In this document: one piece after another, positions 46,006 through 54,421 of the stretch | Position numbering within the stretch: the first letter of the stretch is position 1 | Layout: each line of letters opens with the position of its first letter | From: Sphingosinicella sp. CPCC 101087 | GTDB lineage: Bacteria > Pseudomonadota > Alphaproteobacteria > Sphingomonadales > Sphingomonadaceae | Direction of reading: 5' to 3' | NCBI RefSeq assembly: GCF_004151485.1 | Contig: NZ_SBFF01000004.1 | Location: 248,001-312,000 of the forward strand | Length of the DNA stretch: 64,000 bases | The notes under the pieces: model-generated | What the model saw: only the letters and a program-made list of their open reading frames with translations | What the model was told of the DNA's origin: nothing | The model's database searches: none | Program-made: the position numbers and the translations under genes

Positions 46006-46479
46006 ATGAACGACAGAAGCGCCTACGATCCTAGCAATCCTGACTTCCGGCTCGAGAACTCGCCCTTCTACCTGATGGCGCATGCGGACTTCAAATACCA
46101 CGAAGATATGGACAAGGTGCTTCACAAGCACGGTGTCTCGAAACCCATCTATCGAATCTTGACGGTCCTGCGCGAGCGCCAGCCCGCCAGCATTGGCGCC
46201 CTTGCCGAAGCGGCATTGACCAAGCGGACGACTGTCAGCCGGATAATCGACAGGATGATCGAACAAGGTCTCGTAACGACGGCCCCCAACCCGGAAGATA
46301 ATCGCATTACGGAGGTGATGCTGACTTCCGCCGGGCAGCAGAAGCTACGCAAGCTCACGCCTATCGTCGGCCGCCAGTTCGTGCGGGCGATGGAAGGGGT
46401 GAGTGACCGCGACATCGCGCATCTCCTGCGCACCTTGCACAAGATCAGCCAGAATCTCAGCAAGCTGCCGATCGAATAG
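46006..46479 (+). CDS. MarR-family regulator
   Basis: Winged-helix regulator of 157 residues. The recognition region is SIGALAEAALTKRTTVSRII and the wing PEDNRITEVMLTSAGQQ, with flanking dimerisation helices. MarR proteins usually repress catabolic or efflux genes and are released by aromatic or other small ligands. It converges with the amidohydrolase gene nine bases away and lies at the edge of the peptidase/TonB-receptor region, which is the likely regulon. Palindromes in its upstream region suggest autoregulation. Confidence 0.93.
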   Translation: MNDRSAYDPSNPDFRLENSPFYLMAHADFKYHEDMDKVLHKHGVSKPIYRILTVLRERQPASIGALAEAALTKRTTVSRIIDRMIEQGLVTTAPNPEDNRITEVMLTSAGQQKLRKLTPIVGRQFVRAMEGVSDRDIAHLLRTLHKISQNLSKLPIE

Positions 46480-46487
46480 GCCGCGGA

Positions 46488-47876
46488 TCAGGGCCGGTCG
46501 CGTTCGACGACGATTTCGCCGTCGGCGATGACGTAGCGAACGTTCTTCAAGTTGGCCAAGTCGTCGAGCGGATTGCCGGCCGTCACCAGAATGTCCGCGA
46601 TCTTGCCCGGTTCGACCGTCCCGAGCTTGTCTCCCATCCGCATGATCTGCGCGCCGACGCGGGTCGCGGAGGCGAGCACGTCCGCATTCGAAAGGCCGGC
46701 TTCGCGCAGATATTCCAGCTCGCGGAAATAGGCGTCCGGATAGCGTTTCTCGTTCTCGAACGGGATATCGGTTCCGACTCCGATCGGAACGCCGGCACGA
46801 TGCGCTTCGCCGACCCGCTGAAGATGCTTCTCCTGATCGATCGCGAACCGCCGGGAATGGGTGTAATAGAATCCCCCCGCCGGGATCCCGGCGGGGGGAT
46901 AGCCGGTCGTCAGCAGGTTGTGGAAAGCGCCGATCGTGGGCACGAAGGCGGTGCCGTGCTCGCGCATCAGCGGCACCGCGCGATCGCTCATGTGGAGCGG
47001 ATGCTCCAGCGTGTCGACGCCCGCACGAATGGCGATGTCCGTGTAGGTGCCATAGCTGTCGATCGCCACGGGAACGCCCAGCGAATGCGCCTCGTCGATC
47101 GCGGCCCGGATCTCCTCCTCGCTCGCCGGGGCACTGATCTTGATCCAGTCGGCAAGGCTCCTGACCTGCTCGCGAACCGCCTCGCGCCACTCCCATGGAC
47201 CATTCGCAACCCGGCGGCCACCGGTCGTCGCGCCCGAGCGCTGCCGACCGGTCGCGGTGGACGTGACCTCGTCGCCATGACCGCCGGTGCTGGCGATCAG
47301 GCCGCCGCTCCAGAAGACGCGCGGTCCACGGATGATCCGGCGGTCGACCCCCTCCTTGATGCGAAGCGCCACGTCCTGCACCGTTCCGACATCGCGCGCC
47401 GCAGTGATCCCGGCTTCGATGAGCTGCTCGGCCAAGGCGACGCCGCGTATCGCGGCCGCCGCCGGGCTGTCGGCGTAGTGCCCCATCTCGTCGCCGCGTT
47501 GCTGGGTGAAGTGAATGTGCAGATCGATCAGCCCGGGGAGGATGTGGAGGCCAGAGGCGTCGATCACTCGGGCTGCGCCCGGAGGAATCGGCGTCGACGT
47601 AGCCGGTCCGGCGGAAAGAATGCGGTCGCCCTGGAGAACCACCACCGCATTGGGGACGGGCGCGCCGCCGCGACCATCGATCAACGTTCCGCCAGCAAGG
47701 GCGATGATCGGCTCATGGCTGCGGTCGACGGGTGGGATCGGAAGCCGCCGGACATCGTCCGTCGTGTCATAGGCGCCGCGCTGCGCCGAGGCGGCCGAAG
47801 GCAGCAGCGAGAGCGCGGCAGCGATCAGGAGAAGGCGCACATTCCCGAGCACCGATCCTCTGTGACGGCTCGCCAT
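46488..47876 (-). CDS. Exported amidohydrolase-family metal enzyme
   Basis: Protein of 462 residues with a signal peptide (LLLIAAALSLLPSAASAQ) and an amidohydrolase TIM barrel: GGTLIDGRGG, LPGLIDLHIHF with the metal HxH pair, AGITAARDVG and TVEPGKIADILV at the end. The family covers imidazolonepropionase-like and prolidase-like enzymes that cleave peptides or cyclic amides. The start at 47876 has GGGAGG six bases upstream; a longer frame to 48005 lies in the divergent gene region. A promoter is proposed at 47913-47941. Confidence 0.9.
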   Translation of the reverse strand: MASRHRGSVLGNVRLLLIAAALSLLPSAASAQRGAYDTTDDVRRLPIPPVDRSHEPIIALAGGTLIDGRGGAPVPNAVVVLQGDRILSAGPATSTPIPPGAARVIDASGLHILPGLIDLHIHFTQQRGDEMGHYADSPAAAAIRGVALAEQLIEAGITAARDVGTVQDVALRIKEGVDRRIIRGPRVFWSGGLIASTGGHGDEVTSTATGRQRSGATTGGRRVANGPWEWREAVREQVRSLADWIKISAPASEEEIRAAIDEAHSLGVPVAIDSYGTYTDIAIRAGVDTLEHPLHMSDRAVPLMREHGTAFVPTIGAFHNLLTTGYPPAGIPAGGFYYTHSRRFAIDQEKHLQRVGEAHRAGVPIGVGTDIPFENEKRYPDAYFRELEYLREAGLSNADVLASATRVGAQIMRMGDKLGTVEPGKIADILVTAGNPLDDLANLKNVRYVIADGEIVVERDRP

Positions 47877-47904
47877 GTCGCGCCTCCCGCTGTTGTAACC
47901 GTTT

Positions 47905-47941
47905 ACACATGATTTAAAGCGTGATTGTGTGGCCGAGACAA
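47905..47941 (-). promoter_or_regulatory. Candidate promoter and dyad upstream of the amidohydrolase gene
   Basis: On the minus strand TTGTCT (47941-47936), 17 bases, TTTAAA (47918-47913). The dyad ACACA...TGTGT (arms at 47905-47909 and 47926-47930) spans it, and CACATGATT at 47906-47914 matches 9 of 9 bases of the site at 61532-61540. Confidence 0.4.
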
Positions 47942-48003
47942 GCGGTTTCTGCCGCCGCGCATCTTGCGGCCGTGGCGGGCGATCGGGACCTTTGGGAGAC
48001 CCC

Positions 48004-49809
48004 ATGAGGCAGGAGTCTATGCGGCAGATGCTCGGCGAGGCGATGCGGCTGGGGCAAGCCGGGCGCAGCGAGGCTGCCGAGAAGCTGCTGCAGCGCGTGC
48101 TGCATGCCTCGCCCGATCAGCCCGACGCCCTACAGCTGCTCGGCATGCTGGCGCGGGCGCGCGGCGCCAACCTGGAGGCGATCGCGCTGTTCGAACGATC
48201 GCTGAAGGCCAACCCGCGCCAGGCGCACGTCCTCAACAATCTCGGCAATGCGTTGCTCGAGCTCGGCCGCCATTCCGAGGCCGTGGACTCCTATCGGGCC
48301 GCCCTGCAGCTGGACCCCGGGCGCCGCGACGCGCGGACCAATCTCGGCCTCGCCTTGATCGCGTCCGGAGAGACCCGCGAAGCCTGCTCTCTCCTCCAGG
48401 CGACCGTGCGCGATTCGCCGCAGGATGCCAAGGCATGGGCGGCGCTGGGTCGCGCCTTGCGGGCGCAGTCGCGGCTCGACGAGGCGATTGCCGCCCTCGA
48501 GATCGCGCTTTCGCTCAGGCCCGCCCACGTGGCGACGATGCACAATCTCGCCGTTGCGCTGCGCCTTGCCGGACGGCCGCAAGATGCGCTTGGGCTTCTG
48601 AGGGCATGTGCGGCGGCCGATCGTAACGCACCGGAGATCAAATACAATCTCGGTCATTGCCTTCACGATCTCGGCGATCTCGCCGGGGCGATCGAGGCTT
48701 ATCGCACGGCGATCGCCCTCCGGCCGGGCGACCGGGACGCGCACGCTTCGCTCAACCGCCTCTACTGGCAGCTCGGCAACGAGGACAATCATCTGCGCAC
48801 TTATCGCGAGGCCCTGCGCAGCCGCCCGGCCGATGCGGGCCTGCTCGCTGACTTCGCTCATCAACTGAATCTCACCCATCGGCAGGCAGAGGCGGCGGCG
48901 TTGCTGTCCGAGGCCCTGGCGCGCGGAGTCGATGGCGCCGAGCTGCGCCATCGCCTCGCCCAGGCGCTGTGGTCGCAAGGCCGGCCGGATGAAGCCCTCA
49001 CCCAGTTGGCGGCCGGACTGGTATTGGATCCGGGCAATTCGATGCTCATCCGGGAGAAGGCCCGCTCGCTCATCTTTCTCGAACGCTATGACGAGGCTCT
49101 TGCGGTGCTGGGCGACGACGAAGGCGACCAGCAGGCCCTCGCCTATCGGGGCCTTTGCTGGCACTTTCTAGGCGATCCCCGCGCGGCTCGTCTGAACGAC
49201 CATGACCTTTTCGTCAGTAGCCGCGTGCTGAGCCCGCCGGCCGGGATGGGCGGCGTCCAGGCGTTCAATGCGCGCCTCGCCGCCATCCTGGGCGAGCTTC
49301 ATACCATGGCCCGCCATCCGCTCGAGCAGACGCTTCGCGGCGGTACGCAGACCATCGGCGACCTGCTCGATCGGCAGATCCCCGAAATCCAGGCGGTGCG
49401 CGCGATGATCGAGGCCGACCTCGCGCGCTACATCGCCTCGCTGCCCGACGATGCCGGCCATCCCTTCCTGCGGCGCAAGTCGAACGGCTTTGCCTTTTCG
49501 GGCTCATGGTCCGTCCGGCTCGGGCGCGGCGGCTATCATATGAACCATGTCCATCCGGAGGGATGGATCAGCTCATGCTATTATGTGGCACTGCCGCCGT
49601 CGGTGGAGGACGGCGGAAGGCATTCGGGATGGCTGAAGTTCGGCGAGAGCGCGCTCGGGCTCGGCGCGCGCGAGCCTCTCGCCAGGCTGGTGCGTCCCGA
49701 GGTCGGAATGCTTGTCCTGTTCCCTTCCTATTTCTACCACGGCACGATCCCGTTCGAGGATGAGGTCGCGCGCACGACCATCGCCTTCGACGTCGTACCC
49801 CGACCCTGA
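48004..49809 (+). CDS. TPR protein fused to a 2-oxoglutarate/Fe(II) oxygenase domain
   Basis: Protein of 601 residues. About residues 1-370 are TPR repeats (ALQLLGMLARARGANLEAIA, VLNNLGNALLELGRHSEAV, TNLGLALIASGETREACS). The C-terminal quarter is a TIGR02466-like putative 2OG-Fe(II) oxygenase: HMNHVHPEGWISSCYYVALP, GMLVLFPSYFYHGTIPF. The HxH and distal His are suitable for iron. Possible role: hydroxylation of a protein or peptide bound by the TPR part. The ATG at 48004 follows GGGAGA. It diverges from the amidohydrolase gene. No signal peptide. Confidence 0.85.
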   Translation: MRQESMRQMLGEAMRLGQAGRSEAAEKLLQRVLHASPDQPDALQLLGMLARARGANLEAIALFERSLKANPRQAHVLNNLGNALLELGRHSEAVDSYRAALQLDPGRRDARTNLGLALIASGETREACSLLQATVRDSPQDAKAWAALGRALRAQSRLDEAIAALEIALSLRPAHVATMHNLAVALRLAGRPQDALGLLRACAAADRNAPEIKYNLGHCLHDLGDLAGAIEAYRTAIALRPGDRDAHASLNRLYWQLGNEDNHLRTYREALRSRPADAGLLADFAHQLNLTHRQAEAAALLSEALARGVDGAELRHRLAQALWSQGRPDEALTQLAAGLVLDPGNSMLIREKARSLIFLERYDEALAVLGDDEGDQQALAYRGLCWHFLGDPRAARLNDHDLFVSSRVLSPPAGMGGVQAFNARLAAILGELHTMARHPLEQTLRGGTQTIGDLLDRQIPEIQAVRAMIEADLARYIASLPDDAGHPFLRRKSNGFAFSGSWSVRLGRGGYHMNHVHPEGWISSCYYVALPPSVEDGGRHSGWLKFGESALGLGAREPLARLVRPEVGMLVLFPSYFYHGTIPFEDEVARTTIAFDVVPRP

Positions 49810-49829
49810 CCGTGATGCCGGGCGCGTGC

Positions 49830-51578
49830 CTAGTCGGCTGCGCCTTGGCGGTCCGCGATCCAGCGGTCGACGAGCCGTTCCAGGACACTCATGGGCACCT
49901 GGCCCTGGGCAAGGATCAGATCGTGAAAAGCGCGCACGTCGAACCGGTCGCCCAGCATGCTCTCGGCGCGGGCGCGAAGCGCCACGATCCTGAGCTCGCC
50001 CACCTTGTAGGCGACCGCACCGGCAGGCGCGCCGATATAGCGGGCGAGCTCCGTGTCGATGTTGATGTCGGCGAGCGCCGTATTCTCGACGAAGCAGTCG
50101 CGGGCCTGCTCGTAGCTCCAGCCCATCACATGGATCCCCGTATCGACGACCATCCGGCACGCTCGCCACATCTCGTTGGACAGGCTGCCAAAGGCTTCAT
50201 AGGCGTCGCGGTAGACGCCCATCTCGTGGCCCAGCCTCTCGGCATAGAGAGCCCATCCCTCGCGATAGGCAAGCATGTCGCGCTGGCGCCGGAAGGCCGG
50301 CAGATCGTCATATTCGCTGGTCAGTGCGAAGTGGGTGTGGTGGCCGGGGGCCGCCTCGTGAAGCGCCAGCGAAGGTAGCTCGTACAGCGGCCGCTGGTCC
50401 AGGTGCGAGGTGTTGACGAGAAAGCGCCCCGGGAAACCACGGGCGAAATCTCCACCGCCATAACGCGCCGTCGTATAACCCTCCTCCACGTCGCGAGGGA
50501 CGGGCTCGATCGTGAACGGCTGACGCGGCAGCATGCCGAAATAGCGTGGAAGCACGCCGTCGATCCGCTTCGCAACCGCGCTCGCGCGCTCGATCAGCTG
50601 CTCGCGGCTGGTCGCATAGAAGCGGGAATCGGTACGCAAAAACTCCAGCCATTGGGCGAAGCTGCCCTGGAATCCGGCCGAGGCGATGACCCTGTCCATC
50701 TCGCCGCGAATGCGTTGCACTTCTGCCAGGCCCATCTCGTGGATCTGCTCGGCGCTGAGGTCCGTCGTCGTATAGTAGCGCAAGAGGAAGTCGTAATAGG
50801 CCCGGCCCTGCGGGATCGAGGCGATACCGATCGCCGGCCGCGCGCGAGCGCGATAGGCGCCATCGATATAAGCCAGCATCTCGCGCTGCGCCGGCCGGAC
50901 TTGGTTCGCGACAATGGCCGTCGCCTCGGCGATCCATGCCTCGCTTTCAGGCAGTTCCCTCAGAGGATCGAGGAGCGGATCGTCCTCGGGCCGCCGCCCG
51001 AAATGATTCCGAAGAACGCTGACCGCCACGTCCACCACGCGCTCGGGCTGTGTCCAGCCGGTGGCGACACCGCGCTCCAGATTGGCGCGCTGCTCGGCAA
51101 AATAAGCGGGAATGGCCGAAAGTCGGTCGATCCAGGCGCGTGCATCGGCCTCGTTCCGGACGATCGTCGAGCGTGCTGCGGAATAAGGCGTATTGTAGAA
51201 GCCCTCATGTGCGACGAAGGCGAAGCGGCGCTCGTCGAAGTCGATGCCTTCGATACGCCAGTCGACGAGCTGGCGTAGATAGTCGCGATTGATCGCCTCC
51301 TCGTCAGACAGCGATTGCCCCTCCGTCGCGGCGAGCGCGTCGCGCAGGGCCACGAGACCGCTCCGACGCTCGGCCATCGCGCCGGGCGTCTCGCTCGGCC
51401 ACCCTTCGGGCGCGCGGGAAGGATCGGAGCGGCCCGCCTCCATTGGATATCGTTCGGTAAACCGTTCGTAGCTGGCGATGATCTCCGAAAGCTCGGTTCG
51501 AGGCGCGGCCGCAACGAGCGCGAGGGCAGCGGCCCCGAGCCCGATCGACCTGGTCAGGCGGACAATCAATCCGGCCAC
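49830..51578 (-). CDS. DUF885 metallopeptidase-like protein, exported
   Basis: Protein of 582 residues with a signal peptide (LTRSIGLGAAALALVAAA). The zinc-binding HEAAPGHH is at residues 407-414 (HExxPGH pattern) and EGWALYAERLG follows, both intact. DUF885 proteins are predicted periplasmic metallopeptidases of the gluzincin type. It is the last gene of the leftward seven-gene operon, 14 bases after the FAD oxidoreductase. Substrate unknown. Confidence 0.9.
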   Translation of the reverse strand: MAGLIVRLTRSIGLGAAALALVAAAPRTELSEIIASYERFTERYPMEAGRSDPSRAPEGWPSETPGAMAERRSGLVALRDALAATEGQSLSDEEAINRDYLRQLVDWRIEGIDFDERRFAFVAHEGFYNTPYSAARSTIVRNEADARAWIDRLSAIPAYFAEQRANLERGVATGWTQPERVVDVAVSVLRNHFGRRPEDDPLLDPLRELPESEAWIAEATAIVANQVRPAQREMLAYIDGAYRARARPAIGIASIPQGRAYYDFLLRYYTTTDLSAEQIHEMGLAEVQRIRGEMDRVIASAGFQGSFAQWLEFLRTDSRFYATSREQLIERASAVAKRIDGVLPRYFGMLPRQPFTIEPVPRDVEEGYTTARYGGGDFARGFPGRFLVNTSHLDQRPLYELPSLALHEAAPGHHTHFALTSEYDDLPAFRRQRDMLAYREGWALYAERLGHEMGVYRDAYEAFGSLSNEMWRACRMVVDTGIHVMGWSYEQARDCFVENTALADINIDTELARYIGAPAGAVAYKVGELRIVALRARAESMLGDRFDVRAFHDLILAQGQVPMSVLERLVDRWIADRQGAAD

Positions 51579-51592
51579 GCGAAGCTCCCTCC

Positions 51593-52891
51593 TCAGTCCG
51601 ACAGATAGGCCATGGTCATCATCGCCTTCGGCAGCAGCTTCGCACCCCGGTAGAAGCGGATGGGGCTGGGCTGACGCGGGCGCACCGACAGGGCCTCCAG
51701 GTCGCCGGTCACGAGCGCCGTCGCCAGCTCGATGCCGATGGCCGTATTGATCGATATTCCGCGGCCGTTGCAGGCCTGAATCGCATAAGCTTGCTGACCG
51801 AGGTCATAGACTTCCGGCAGAAACGAGGCGTTGATCCACGCCACCCCCTCCCAGAGCACCTCGATGCCCACCGTCTCCAGCCCTTTGAAGCACTTCCCCA
51901 ATCGCCGCTTCGCCTCGGCGCGAAAGGCCTCTTGTCCGGAAACGAAGTAGGATTTGGGGAAAGCCGAAATCAGACGTCCGGCGCCGTCGTAGCGCGCCGT
52001 GAAGATATAGGGAGCCTTGTCGGTGAACGCCCCGCCTTGGGGAAGGATGAGGGTACGGAGATCGCTGGACAGCGGCTCCGTGGCGAATTCGACAACCTCG
52101 AGCGGCAGAACCGAGCGGTCCATCGCCGGGTGCAACCCGGGATTGCCGCCGTTGGCCGCCAGTACGACCCGCCTCGCGCTCACCACTCCCTTGGACGTCC
52201 GCGCCTGCCAGCGATCGCCGACATAGCCGAGTGCCTCGACAGGGGTGCGGATGTGCAGCTGCGCCCCGGCCGAAGCGGCAGCCCGCGCCAGGCCGCGGAC
52301 ATAAGCGATGGGATTGAGCGAGCCGCCCTGCCCGAAGCGCGACGAACCGCAATAGGCCGAGGTCCCGATCATGCGCTCCGTCTCGCGCGCGTCGAGAGTG
52401 GCCACGTCGAAGCCCCGCGCGCGCCACTGTTCGGCCGCGATACGTTGCGCAGAAGCGCGGCTGGGCGTGCAGACCGGCGAATAGAATCCGTCTTGGCGGG
52501 AGTCGCAGTCGATGCCGTGCCGCGCGATGAGCTCGAAGCAGCGCTGCGCCGAGCCGCCGACGAAGCGTGTCAGCCGCTCACCGGCCGCTCGGCCCAACGC
52601 CTGGCCTACCGCATCCGGATTGTGGCGCACGAAATCGGGAGCCACCAGGCCTCCGCTCTGACCCGTGGCGCCGCTGCCCAGCTCGCCGGCCTCGACCAGG
52701 AGAACGTCGCTTCCCGCCTCCGCGAGGTGCAGCGCGGTCGAGACTCCGGCAATCCCGCCGCCGACGATCAGCACGTCCGTTTCCGCATGGCCGGCGAGCG
52801 GCTCAAGCGCCGGACCGGCCGGCGCCGTACCTTGCCACAAGGACGGAGAAGAGGCGCACGGCTCGGCCGGTGCGCTTGAGGTCCGGCTCAT
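51593..52891 (-). CDS. FAD-dependent amine/amino-acid oxidoreductase (DAO family)
   Basis: Protein of 432 residues with the FAD dinucleotide motif DVLIVGGGIAGVSTALHL and TGQSGGLVAP, then a substrate domain with CNGRGISINTAIG near the C-terminus. It resembles PuuB/glycine oxidase-type enzymes that oxidise amines or N-substituted amino acids. The ATG at 52891 has GAGGG just upstream; a longer frame to 53026 runs back toward the BASS gene. It is likely cytosolic because no signal peptide is visible. Sits between a BASS transporter and a DUF885 gene. Confidence 0.87.
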   Translation of the reverse strand: MSRTSSAPAEPCASSPSLWQGTAPAGPALEPLAGHAETDVLIVGGGIAGVSTALHLAEAGSDVLLVEAGELGSGATGQSGGLVAPDFVRHNPDAVGQALGRAAGERLTRFVGGSAQRCFELIARHGIDCDSRQDGFYSPVCTPSRASAQRIAAEQWRARGFDVATLDARETERMIGTSAYCGSSRFGQGGSLNPIAYVRGLARAAASAGAQLHIRTPVEALGYVGDRWQARTSKGVVSARRVVLAANGGNPGLHPAMDRSVLPLEVVEFATEPLSSDLRTLILPQGGAFTDKAPYIFTARYDGAGRLISAFPKSYFVSGQEAFRAEAKRRLGKCFKGLETVGIEVLWEGVAWINASFLPEVYDLGQQAYAIQACNGRGISINTAIGIELATALVTGDLEALSVRPRQPSPIRFYRGAKLLPKAMMTMAYLSD

Positions 52892-53034
52892 CCTGCCCTC
52901 GGTCCCGGGGGAGCAATGAGAAGCGTGGAGGCGGTGCCGGAAGGAAAGAACGCCCTTCCGAGGGCAAGTATCGGCTGCGATGTCATCGGACTCGATTTTC
53001 CCTGGCGCCGCGGGGATGGCGCGCATGTCGTGAC

Positions 53035-53925
53035 TTAGGCGGCGGCCACGGCCGCGCCGGCTCTTCGGCGCGCGATGGCCACGAAGATCAGCACGACGAC
53101 GAGCGCCACCGGGGTGTTCAGGATCATTGGCAACGACATCTCGTTATTGCCCACGATCGAAACGGCGATGAAGATGGCCGTGCCCTCCTGCCGCATCAGA
53201 TGCTCGATCCCGATCGCGACATTCTCGCGCCTGGTGAGGCCGGCGAAGCGCACCAGGAGCATCACCAGCGTGATCATCGCCACGTTGAGCCCGACCGTGA
53301 TCCAGAACAGGGCGCCGAGATTCTCGCGCAGCACCGGAATCTGATCGGCGAGGATGAAACCGAACGAGGTGAACAGGACGACCGTCGCCACGCGCTTGAC
53401 GTGACCCTTGATCCAGATCGCGAAGTCCGGGCGGATCGCGCGGATCAGGAACCCCATACCGGCGGGGAGCACCGTGATGGAGAAGATGTCCCAGAAGAAG
53501 GAAGCCAGCGGCACTTCGACATTCGCTTCCACGCCCAGGAAGTGGAGGATCGCCAGGTGAGCGTAGAACGGGACGATGAAGACATAGACCATGCTGAGCA
53601 GGAGCGTCATCGACATCGACAAAGCGAGATCGCCCTTGGCCATGTCGGTGAACAAGTTGGACAGCATGCCGCTCGGCGTAGTCGCGAGGAGAATGAAGCC
53701 GACCGCCAGCGCCGGCGTGGGCGCAAGCGTCAGCGCGATGGCGAGCCCGATCAGCGGCGGCACGATCAGCATCGAGCAGAGTCCGATGATCAGAGCGCGC
53801 CTGTTGCGGAAAACCTGCCGGAAGTCGTCGGCGACCAGGGACAGCCCCATGGAAACCATGATTCCCACAAGCGCCCCCGGCAGCAGCCAGTCGCCCATGA
53901 ACGCCATCAGGTCGGAATAGGACAT
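53035..53925 (-). CDS. BASS-family (bile acid:sodium symporter) transporter
   Basis: Inner-membrane transporter of 296 residues with about nine helices, including ALVGIMVSMGLSL, GFILLATTPSGMLSNLFTDM, LSMVYVFIVPFY and AIFIAVSIVGNNEMSLPM. The SNxxT and PxG-type signatures and the long helix pairs fit BASS carriers, which move organic acids, pantothenate or bile acids with sodium. It is the only inner-membrane importer in the operon and so is the candidate for uptake of a breakdown product. Confidence 0.88.
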   Translation of the reverse strand: MSYSDLMAFMGDWLLPGALVGIMVSMGLSLVADDFRQVFRNRRALIIGLCSMLIVPPLIGLAIALTLAPTPALAVGFILLATTPSGMLSNLFTDMAKGDLALSMSMTLLLSMVYVFIVPFYAHLAILHFLGVEANVEVPLASFFWDIFSITVLPAGMGFLIRAIRPDFAIWIKGHVKRVATVVLFTSFGFILADQIPVLRENLGALFWITVGLNVAMITLVMLLVRFAGLTRRENVAIGIEHLMRQEGTAIFIAVSIVGNNEMSLPMILNTPVALVVVLIFVAIARRRAGAAVAAA

Positions 53926-53941
53926 GTGCCGGCCCCTGCGC

Positions 53942-54421
53942 TCAGGCTGCTTCGAAGGTGATCTGGCAGACCCCGTTCCGCCGGATCATCCGCAGGTCCG
54001 CCTGCGCTTTGGCAAGGTCCTCATCGACGATGCGCGCGCAGACGTTCGCCTGGATCCACCCGAAGGGCATCAGCAAGCGACCGCCGGAACCGTAGAATAT
54101 CCCGACGTCGTAGAAGTCCCCCGGAGGCAGTCCCTGAGTGCTGCCCGCCGGGAGGTAAGCGAGAACGACATCTCCCGAGGACGGAAAGGAAGTGGCGTTC
54201 TCGGCCCTGATCTCGGGGCGCGGCATGTCGGTGGGGAGCAGGTCCGAAGGCATCGGCACGGAGAGCTCCGGACCGGTCCAAACCGCGTGCATCGCCTCGA
54301 AGGTGGCGCGCCGCGACGCCAGCTCCAGGAGGAAGGCGCAGGAAGCCGGTGCCTCCTTCTCGAGAAGGGTGCAGCGAGCGTCGAGGCCCGAAACCACCTC
54401 GGAGATTCTGATGAGGGTCAT
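53942..54421 (-). CDS. DUF3830 cyclophilin-like protein
   Basis: Protein of 159 residues. It shows the DUF3830 pattern LLEKEAPASCAFLLEL, FEAMHAVWTGPELSV, SGDVVLAYLPAG, DVGIFYGSGGR and NVCARIVDEDLAKA. The fold is related to cyclophilins; the family sits in amino-acid and amide catabolic operons and is of uncertain activity. Its stop is 16 bases before the BASS gene and its ATG overlaps the DUF885 stop (ATGA). Confidence 0.82.
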   Translation of the reverse strand: MTLIRISEVVSGLDARCTLLEKEAPASCAFLLELASRRATFEAMHAVWTGPELSVPMPSDLLPTDMPRPEIRAENATSFPSSGDVVLAYLPAGSTQGLPPGDFYDVGIFYGSGGRLLMPFGWIQANVCARIVDEDLAKAQADLRMIRRNGVCQITFEAA

